Assembly (NCBI GenBank): GCA_947650365.1
Contig: OX393550.1
Coordinates: 75,417,229-75,481,228, forward strand
DNA: 64,000 bases
DNA from: Chamaelirium japonicum
Lineage: Eukaryota > Streptophyta > Magnoliopsida > Liliales > Melanthiaceae
Direction: 5' to 3'
Part shown: piece by piece, positions 55,516 to 64,000 of the stretch
Layout: each line of letters begins with the position of its first letter
Position numbering within the stretch: the first letter of the stretch is position 1
The notes under the pieces: generated by a model
What the model saw: only the letters and a program-made list of their open reading frames with translations
What the model was told of the DNA's origin: nothing
Database searches by the model: none
Translations under genes and position numbers: made by a program

Positions 55516-55871
55516 GAATGAATTAGAATGGATTGTATGAATGAATTAGAATGGATACATTCGTTCGAATGAATTAGAATGGATCATACGAATAAGTAAG
55601 AATGGATCGTACGAATGAAATAGAATGGATTGTACGAATGAATTAGAATGGATCGTACAAATTAATTAGAATGGATCGTACGAATGAATTAGAATGGATC
55701 ATACGAATGAGTAAGAATGGATCGTACAAATGAAATAGAATGGATTGTACGAATGAATTAGAATGGATCGAACGAATGAATTAGAATGGATCGTGTGAAA
55801 GAATTAGAATGCATTGTATGAATGAATTAGAATGGATCATATGAATGAATTAGAATGGATCGTGCGAATGA

Positions 55872-55901
55872 ATTCGAATGGATCGCATGATCCATTCGAA
55901 T
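55872..55901 (+). repeat. ATTCGAATGGATC hairpin, plus form
   Basis: 13-bp arms around GCAT. Left partner of the inverted repeat at 55.86-56.57 kb. Confidence 0.92.
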
Positions 55902-56530
55902 AGAATGGATCGTATGAATGAATTAGAATGGATCGGGCGAATGAATTAGAATGGATCGTATGAATGAATTAGAATGGATCGTATGAATGAATTAGAATGG
56001 ATCGTGCGAATGAATTAGAATGGATCGTACGAATGAATTAGAATGGATCATACGAATGAATTAGAATGGATCATACGAATGAGTAAGAATGGATCGTACG
56101 AATGAAATAGAATGGATTGTACGAATGAATTAGAATGGATACATTCATGCGAATGAATTAGAATGGATCGAACGATTGATTTAGAATGGATCGTACGATT
56201 CATTCTAATTCATTCGTACGATCCATTCTAATACATTCAAATTCATGCTAATTCATTCGCACGATCCATTCTATTTCATTCGTACGAATGTATCCATTCT
56301 AATTCATTCGTACGATCCATTCTAATTCATTAATATGATCCATTCTAATTCATTCGTACGATCCATTCTAATTCATTCGTATGATCCATTCTAATTCATT
56401 CGCACGATCCATTCTAATTCATTCATACGATCCATTTTAATTCATACATACGATCCATTCTAATTCATTCCTACAATCCATTCTAATTCATTCGCTCGAT
56501 CCATTCTAATTCATTCATACAATCCGTTCT

Positions 56531-56560
56531 ATTCGAATGGATCATGCGATCCATTCAAAT
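56531..56560 (-). repeat. ATTCGAATGGATC hairpin, minus form, one mismatch
   Basis: Arms around ATGC with CCATTCAAAT in place of CCATTCGAAT. Right partner of the inverted repeat at 55.86-56.57 kb. Confidence 0.88.
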
Positions 56561-58599
56561 TCATTCGCACGATCCATTCTAATTTATTCATAAGATCCAT
56601 TCTAATTTATTCATACAATGCATTCGTCCGAATAAATTAGAATGGATCATACGAATAAATTAGAATGGATACATTTGTCCGAATGAATTAGAATGGATCA
56701 TACGAATGAGTAAGAATGGATCGTACGAATGAAATAGAATAGATTGTACGAATGAATTAGAATGGATACTAGTACGATCCATCCTAATTCATTCATACGA
56801 TCTATTCTAATTCATTCATACAATCCATTCTAATTCTTTCACACGATCCATTCTAATTCATTCGTACGATCCATTCTAATTCATTTGTACGATCCATTCT
56901 TACTCATTCGTACGATCCATTCTAATTCATTCACACGAATGTATCCATTCGTACGAATGAATTAGAATAGATTGTACGAATGAATTAGAATGGATCGTAC
57001 GAATGAATTAGAATGGATCGTACGAAGGAATTAGAATGGATTGTACGAATGAATTAGAATAGATCGTACGAATGAATTAGAATGGATCGTACGAAGGAAT
57101 TAGAATGGATCGTACGAATGAATTAGAATGGATATATTCATGCAAATGAATTAGAATGGATCGTATGAATGTATTAGAATGGATCGTATGAGTGAATTAG
57201 AATGGATCGTACGAATGAATTAGAATGGATCGTATGAATGAATTAGAATGGATACATTCGTGCGAATGAATTAGAATTGATCGTACGAATGAATTAGAAT
57301 GGATCGTGCGAATGAATTAGAATGGATCGTACGAATGAATTAGAATGGATCGTACGAATGAACTAGAATGGATACATTCGTGCGAATGAATTAGAATGGA
57401 TCGTACGAATGAATTAGAATGGATCGTACGAATGAATTAGAATGGATCTTACGAATGAATTAGAATGGATCGTACGAATGAATTCGAATGGATCGTACGA
57501 ATGAATTAGAATGGATACATTCGTGCGAATGAATCAGAATGGATTGGACGAATGAATTAGAATGGATCGGACGAATGAATTAGAATGGATCAAATGAATG
57601 AATTAGAATGGTTACATTTATGCGAATGAATTAGAATGGATCGTACGAATGGATTAGAATGGATCGTACGAATGGATTAGAATGGATACATTCGAGCGAA
57701 TGAATTAGAATGGATCGTACGAATGAATTAGAATGGATCGTACGAATGGATTAGAATGGATCCTACGAATGGATTAGAATTGATACCTTTGTGCATATTA
57801 ATTAGAATGGATCGTACGAATGACTTAGAATGGATTATATTCTAATTCATATGCACAAAGGTATCCATTCTAATTCATTCGTACAATCAATTCTAATTCA
57901 GGATCGTACGAATGAATTAGAATGGATACATTCATGCGAATGAATTAGAATTGATCATACGAATGAATTAGAATGGATCGTGCGAATGAATTAGAATGGA
58001 TCGTATAAATGAATAAGAATGGATCGTACGAATGAACTAGAATGGATACATTCGTGCGAATGAATTAGAATGGATCGTACGAATGAATTAGAATGGATCT
58101 TACGAATGAACTAGAATGGATCATACGAATGAATTAGAATGGATCGTACGAATGAATTAGAATGGATACATTCGTGCGAATGAATTAGAATGGATCGAAC
58201 GAATGAATTAGAATGGATCGTACGAAGGAATTAGAATGGATCAAATGAATGAATTAGAATGGTTACATTCATGCGAATGAATTAGAATGGATCGTACGAA
58301 TGGATTAGAATGGATCGTACGAATGGATTAGAATGGATACATTCGAGCGAATGAATTAGAATGGATCGTACGAATGGATTAGAATGGATCATACGAATGG
58401 ATTAGAATGGATCGTACGAATGAACTAGAATGGATACATTCGTGCGAATGAATTAGAATGGATCGTACCAATGAATTAGAATGGATCGTACGAATGAATT
58501 AGAATGGATCTTACGAATGAATTAGAATGGATTGTACGAATGAATTTGAATGGATCGTACGAATGAATTAGAATGGATACATTCTTGCGAATGAATTAG

Positions 58600-60210
58600 A
58601 ATGGATCGTACGAAGGAATTAGAATGGATCGTACGAAGGAATTAGAATGGATCGCACGAAGGAATTAGAATGGATCGTACGAATGAATTAGAATGGATAT
58701 ATTCGTGCAAATGAATTAGAATGGATCGTATGAATGAATTAGAATGGATCGTATGAGTGAATTAGAACGGATAGTACGAATGAAGTAGAATCGATCGTAT
58801 GAATGAATTAGAATGGATACATTCGTGCGAATGAATTAGAATGGATCATATGAATGAATAAGAATAGATTGTGCGAATGAATTAGAATGGATCGTACGAA
58901 TGAATTAGAATGGATACATTCGTGCGAATAAATTAGAATGGATTGTATGAATGAACTAGAATGGATCGTACGAATGAATTAGAATGGATCGTACGAATGA
59001 ATTAGAATAGATTGCACGAATGAATTTGAATGGATCGTACGAATGAATTAGAATGGATCGTACGAATGAATTAGAATGGACCGTACGATTGAATTAGAAT
59101 GGATCTTACGAATGAGTAAGAATGGATCGTATGAATGAATTAGATTGGATCGTACGATCCATTCTAATTCATTAGCATGGATCGTGCTAATGAATTAGAC
59201 TGGAATATACGAATGAATTAGAATGGATCGTAGAATGGATCGTACGAATGAATTAGAATGAATTAGAATGGATCGTACGAATGAATTAGAATAGATCATC
59301 GGAATGAATTAGAATGGATCGTGCAAATGAATTAGAATGGATACATTCGTGCGAATGAATTAGAATGGATCGTGCGAATGAATTAGAATGGATCGTACAA
59401 ATGAATTAGAATGGATATATTTAAACGAATAAATTAGAATGGATCATACGAATGAATTAAAATGGATCGTACGAATGAATTAGAATGGATAGTGCGAATG
59501 AATTAGAATCGATCGTACGTATTAATTAGAATTGATCGTACGAATGAATTAGAATGGATCATACGAATGAGTAAGAATGGATCGTACGAATGAATTAGAA
59601 TGGATCGTACGAATGAATTAGAATGGATCGTACGAATAAATTAGAATGGATACATTCGTCCGAATGAATTAGAATGGATCATACGAATGAGTAAGACTGG
59701 ATCGTACGAATGAAATAGAATAGATTGTACGAATGAATTAGAATGGATCCTAGTACGATCCATTCTAATTCATTCGTAAGATCCATTCTAATTCATTCAT
59801 ACAATCCATTCTAATTCTTTCACACGATCCATTCTAATTCATTCGTACGATCCATTCTAATTCATTCGTGCAATCCATTCTATTTCATTCGTACGATCCA
59901 TTCTTACTCATTCGTACGATCCATTCTAATTCATTCACACGAATGTATCCATTCGTACGAATGAATTAGAATAAATTGTACGAATGAATTAGAATGGATC
60001 GTACGAATGAATTAGAATGGATCGTACGAAGGAATTAGAATGGATCGTACGAATGAATTAGAATGGATCGTACGAATGATATAGAATAGATCGTACGAAT
60101 GAATTAGAATAGATCGTACGAAGGAATTAGAATGGATCGTACGAATGAATTAGAATGGATATATTCGTGCAAATGAATTAGAATGGATCGTATGAATGTA
60201 TTAGAATGGA
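58600..60210. repeat. Copy of the window's left end
   Basis: Matches about 1-1,650 in monomer order and in all four switches (59,154, 59,175, 59,752, 59,954 against 610, 631, 1,208, 1,412). The offset is 58,636 at 131 and 58,544-58,545 from 631 onward, so about four monomers were lost here near 58.8-59.1 kb. Shared rare markers are AACGGATAGTACG, GAAGTAG, GTAGAATGG, GGATATATTTRAACG and GATCCTAGTACGATCC. Confidence 0.85.
59134..59204. repeat. Single-monomer inversion, copy 5
   Basis: Arms 59,134-59,153 and 59,154-59,173 with the GATTGG mismatch. Second arms 59,158-59,177 and 59,185-59,204 with one mismatch (GACTGGA). It is the counterpart of copy 1 in the 58.5-kb-distant repeat. Confidence 0.92.
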
Positions 60211-62472
60211 TCGTGCGAATGAATTAGAATGGATCGTATGAATGAATTAGAATGGATCATACGAATGAACTAGAATGGATACATTCATGCGAATGAATTA
60301 GAATGGATCGTACGAATGAATTAGAATGGATCGTACGAATGAATTAGAATGGATCGTATGAATTAATTAGAATGGATACATTCGTGCGAATGAATTAGAA
60401 TGGATCGGACGAATGAATTAGAATGGATCGTACGAATGAATAAGAATGGATCAAATGAATGAATTAGAATGGATCGTACGAATAAATTAGAATGGATACA
60501 TTCGTCCGAATGAATTAGAATGGATCGTACGAATGAATTAGAATGGATCGTACGAATGAACTAGAATGGATCGTACGAATAAATTAGAATGGATACATTC
60601 GTACGAATGAATTAGAATGGATCGTACGAATGAATTAGAATGGATCGTACGGAATGAATTAGAATGGATATATTTGAACGAATAAATTAGAATGGATCAT
60701 ACGAATGAATTAGAATGGATCGTACGAATGAATTAGAATGGATAGTGCGAATGAATTAGAATCGATCGTACGAATGAATTAGAATGGATCATACGAATGA
60801 ATTAGAATGGATCATTCGAATGAGTAAGAATGGATCGTACGAATGAATTAGAATGGATTGTATGAATAAATTAGAATGGATACATTCGTCCGAATGAATT
60901 AGAATGGATCATACGAATAAGTAAGAATGGATCGTACGAATGAAATAGAATAGATTATACGAATGAATTAGACTGGATCCTACGAATGAATTAGAATGGA
61001 TCATGTGAAAGAATTACAATGGATTGTATGAATGAATTAGAATGGATCGTATGAATGAATTAGAATGGATCGTACGAATGGATTAGAATGGATCGTACGA
61101 ATGAATTAGAATGGATCATACGAATGAACTACAATGGATATATTTGTGCGAATGAATTAGAATGGATCGTACGAATGAATTAGAATGGATCGTACGAATG
61201 AATTAGAATGGATCTTACGAATGAATTAGAATGGATCGTACGAATGAATTAGAATGGATCGTACGAATGAATTAGAATGGATCGTACGAAGGAATTAGAA
61301 TGGATCGTACGAATGAATTAGAATGGATCGTATGAATGAATTAGAATGGATACATTCGTGCGAATGAATTAGAATGGATTATACGAATGAATTAGAATGG
61401 ATCGTACGAATGAATTAGAATGGATCGTACGAATGAATTAGAATGGATCGTACGAATAAATTAGAATAGATCGTACGAATGAATTAGAATGGATAGTACG
61501 AAGGAATTAGAATGGATCGTACGAATGAATTAGAATGGATCGTATGAATGAATTAGAATGGATACATTCGTGCGAATGAATTAGAATGGATTATACGAAT
61601 GAATTAGAATGGATCGTACGAATGAATTAGAATGGATCGTGTGAAAGAATTAGAATGGATTGTATGAATGAATTAGAATGGATCATATGAATGAATTAGA
61701 ATGGATACATTCGTGCGAATGAATTAGAATGGATCGTACGAATGAATTAGAATGGATCGTACGAATGAATTAGAATGGATCGTATGAATGAATTAGAATG
61801 ATTACATTATGAGTGAATGAATTAGAATGGATCGTACGAATGGATTAGAATGGATCGTACGAATGGATTAGAATGGATACATTCGAGCGAATGAATTAGA
61901 AATGATCGTACGAATGAATTAGAATGGATCGTACGAATGGATTAGAATGGATCCTACGGATGGATTAGAATGGATACCTTTGTGCATATGAATTAGAATG
62001 GATCGTACGAATGAATTAGAATGGATCATATGAATGAATTAGAATGGATCGTGTGAAAGAATTAAAATGGATTGTATGAATGAATTAGAATAGATCGTAT
62101 GAATGAATTAGAATGGATCGTATGAATGAATTAGAATGGATCGTACGAATGAATTAGAATGGATCGTACGAATGAATTAGAATGGATACATTCGTGCGAA
62201 TGAATTAGAATGGATACATTCGTGCGAAAGAATTAGAATAGATCGTATGAATGAATTTGAATGGATCCTATGCATGAATTAGAATGGATCGTGCGAATGA
62301 ATTAGAATGGATCGTACGAATGAATTAGAATGGATCGTGCTAATGAATTAGAATTGATCGAACAAATGAATTAGCATGGATCGTGCTAATGAATTAGAAT
62401 GGAATGTACGAATGAATTAGAATGGATCGTGTGAAAGAATTAGAATGGATTGTATGAATGAATTAGAATGAA
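60211..62472 (+). repeat. Plus-strand monomer run, 60.2-62.5 kb
   Basis: Together with 59,954-60,210 this forms the longest plus block (about 2.5 kb). About 60,655-61,030 repeats the GGATATATTTGAACG to GAAATAG stretch seen from 59,405. The GAATGGATTAG/CCTTTGTGCATATG cassette is at about 61,840-61,990, with a degenerate GATTACATTATGAGTG monomer in place of GGTTACATTCATGCG. Confidence 0.85.
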
Positions 62473-64000
62473 TTCATACGATACATTTGAATTCATTCGC
62501 ACGATCCATTCTAATTCATTCATATGATCCTTTCTAATTCATTCGTATGATCCATTCTAATTCATATGCACAAAGGTATCCATTCTAATTCATTCTTAGG
62601 ATCCATTCTAATCCATTCGTACGATCCATTCTAATTCATTCGTACGATCCATTCTAATTCATTCGCTCGAATGTATCCATTCTAATCCATTCGTACGATC
62701 CATTCTAATCCATTCGTACGATCCATTCTAATCCATTCGTACGATCCATTCTAATTCATTCGCATGAATGTAACCATTCTAATTTATTCATTTGATCTAT
62801 TCTAATTCATTCGTACGATCCATTCTAATTCATTCGTCCGATCCATTCTAATTCATTCACACGAATGTATCCATTCTAATTCATTCGTAGGATCCATTAT
62901 AATTCATTCGCACGATCCATTCTAATTCATTCATAGGATCCATTCTAATTCATTCATACGATCTATTCTAATTCTTTCGCACGAATGTATCCATTCTAAT
63001 TCATTCGCACGAATGTATCCATTCTTATTCATTCGTACGATCCATTCTAATTCATTCGCACGATCCATTCTAATTCATTCGTATGATCAATTCTAATTCA
63101 TTCACATGAATGTATCCATTCTAATTCAGTCATACGATCCTGAATTAGAATTGATACCTTTGTGCATATGAATTAGAATGGATCGTACGAATGAATTAGA
63201 ATGGATCGTACGAATGAATTAGAATGGATCATATTAATTAATTAGAATGGATTGTACGAATGAATTAGAATGGATACATTCGTGCGAATGAATTAGAATG
63301 GATCATGCGAATCCATTTGACTGGATCGTGCGAATGAATAAGAATGGATCATACGAATGAATTAGAATGGATCGTACGAATTAATTAGAATGGATACATT
63401 CGTGCGAATGAATTAGAATGGATTGTATGAATGAATTAGAATGGATCGTACGAATGAATTAGAATGGATCATACGAATTAATTAGAATGGATCATATGAA
63501 TGAATTAGAATGGATCGTACGAATGAATTAGACTGGATCGTACGAATGAACTAGAATGGATCGTACGAATGAATTAGAATTGATTGTACGAATGAATTAG
63601 AATGGATCTTACGAATGAATTAGAATGGATCGTACGAATGAATTAGAATGGATCGTACGAATGAATTAGAATGGATACATTCGTGCGAATGAATTAGAAT
63701 GGATCGGACGAATGAATTTGAATGGATCGTACGAATGAATTAGAATGGATCAAATGAATGAATTAGAATGGTTACATTCATGCGAATGAATTAGAATGGA
63801 TCGTATGAATGGATTAGAATGGATCGTACGAATAGATTAGAATGGATACATTCGTGCGAATGAATTAGAATGGATTGTATGAATGAATTAGAATGAATCG
63901 TACGAATGAATTAGAATAGATCGTATGAGTGAATTAGAATGGATACGAAGGAATTAGAATGGATCGTACGAAGGAATTAGAATAGATCATACGAATGAAA
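62473..64000. repeat. Right end, partial higher-order repeat copy
   Basis: Minus 62,473-63,139, then plus to the window end. The order GAATTC junction, minus block, CCTGAATTAG junction, CCTTTGTGCATATG, CATATTAATTAATT, a TAGACTGG relative (63,317, TTGACTGG), GAACTAG follows the second half of the 8.3-kb unit. The window probably ends inside another, more diverged copy. Confidence 0.7.

Larger units (their letters stand above)
55860..56570. repeat. Inverted repeat around a switch, arms about 170 bp
   Basis: Plus arm about 55,860-56,030 and minus arm about 56,395-56,570 mirror each other around about 56,216, next to the switch at 56,197. Both carry the ATTCGAATGGATC hairpin, then CGGGCG (CGCTCG in reverse on the minus arm), then GTATGAATG monomers, in mirrored order. 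The minus arm has more substitutions. It is a smaller relative of the large inverted repeat at 33.7-35.7 kb. Confidence 0.75.
53245..58600. repeat. Rapidly switching region, 53.2-58.6 kb
   Basis: Blocks are - 53,245-53,572, + 53,573-53,830, - 53,831-54,261, + 54,262-55,059, - 55,060-55,485, + 55,486-56,196, - 56,197-56,624, + 56,625-56,770, - 56,771-56,951, + 56,952-57,837, - 57,838-57,900, + from 57,901. 55.2-56.2 kb matches 35.7-36.75 kb and, in its right part, 33.6-34.3 kb. The join at 53,831 (GAATGCACGATCCATGC) and the one at 57,838 (GGATTATATTCTAATTC) have no dyad and look like deletion joins. Confidence 0.83.
1..64000. repeat. Satellite array, 23-bp monomer, filling the window
   Basis: Every part of the window is made of one tandem monomer, GAATGAATTA followed by GAATGGATCGTAC (23 bp, about 35% G+C), on one strand or the other. 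The plus-orientation monomer is purine-rich (15 of 23) with 6 G and 2 C. The most variable part is the CGTACG hexamer, seen as CGTATG, CATACG, TGTACG, TGTATG, CGTACA, CGTGCG and CGTGTG. Other recurrent variants are GAGTAAG and GAAATAG for GAATTAG, GGAATTAG, GAACTAG, and 24- and 28-bp length forms. The consensus carries TGA and TAG on one strand and TAA on the other. Because 23 is not a multiple of 3, each frame meets a stop at least every 69 bp in unmutated sequence, so there is no coding capacity. Heterochromatic satellite of a eukaryote is the only reading I find plausible; species and chromosomal position cannot be told from the sequence. Confidence 0.97.

Noticed and set aside
1..64000. 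CRISPR array (short repeats at regular spacing)
   Set aside because: Repeats are directly adjacent with no unique spacers, are variable, and occur on both strands; there are no cas genes.
1..64000. Human-type satellite II/III (GGAAT repeats)
   Set aside because: GAATGGA motifs look similar, but the 23-bp unit with AATTA and ATCGTACG is constant and no plain GGAAT runs occur. I see no basis for calling it that family.
1..64000. CENP-B box or another known centromere protein site
   Set aside because: The CENP-B box needs a CGGG core after TTCG; the monomers have no CGGG in that arrangement, and the few CGGGCG variants (34,008, 36,498, 55,933) lack the rest.
1..64000. Telomeric repeat tracts
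   Set aside because: No TTAGGG, TTTAGGG or TTAGG runs; the TTAG in GAATTAGAATGG is part of the monomer.
1..64000. tRNA, rRNA or other RNA gene hidden in the array
   Set aside because: No stretch departs from the monomer for long enough; the hairpins seen are all formed by opposed monomers.
1..64000. Strand switches as pure assembly artefact
   Set aside because: Not fully excluded, but most switches recur in two to nine copies with the same flanking variants, which random misassembly would not produce. The few unique dyad-free joins are flagged as the doubtful ones.

Overview
The whole 64,000-base window is satellite DNA. I found no protein-coding gene, RNA gene, transposon or other unique sequence, and no run of non-repeat bases as long as a few monomers. 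The unit is a 23-bp monomer that reads as two related halves, GAATGAATTA and GAATGGATCGTAC. A common 28-bp variant replaces ...GGATCGTACG... with ...GGATACATTCGTGCG.... At 23 to 24 bp each there are roughly 2,700 monomers. This is the kind of array found in eukaryotic heterochromatin (centromeric, pericentromeric or subtelomeric). The sequence gives no species. Many monomer variants are the C-to-T products of the two CpGs in each monomer, which suggests a genome with cytosine methylation (inference).

The array keeps changing strand. Reading GAATTAGAATGG as plus and CCATTCTAATTC as minus, I count 91 same-strand blocks and 90 switches by eye. Blocks range from less than one monomer (40,507-40,520) to about 3.1 kb (minus, 27,880-31,005). 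Many switches sit on perfect or near-perfect palindromes. The best are two spacerless perfect 60-bp palindromes at 36,017-36,076 and 55,456-55,515, and a perfect 40-bp palindrome at 590-629.

On top of this is a nested higher-order structure. Region by region: 1-3.5 kb is mostly plus and is copied again at 58.6-60.2 kb. 3.55-11.94 kb and 11.94-20.18 kb are two consecutive copies of an 8.2-8.4 kb higher-order repeat with the same order of switches; part of it recurs at 42.0-46.3 kb. 20.18-24.07 kb is a 1.8-kb unit in two full copies and a partial third, nearly identical. 24.6-27.9 kb is a patchwork of short blocks. 27.9-33.6 kb is mainly a long minus block, and 28.0-32.25 kb resembles 47.1-51.4 kb at a spacing near 19 kb. 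33.6-37.9 kb holds a large inverted repeat with arms of about 550 bp. 37.9-42.0 kb and 46.3-64.0 kb are further mosaics of the same cassettes.

Nothing here looks like a gene system. The feature worth attention is a satellite whose strand switches, palindromes and multi-monomer cassettes were amplified together as large units, so any transcript crossing it would fold into long double-stranded RNA. All alignments, offsets and boundaries were read by eye. Boundaries of blocks and repeats are good to about one monomer, and palindrome coordinates were checked base by base.
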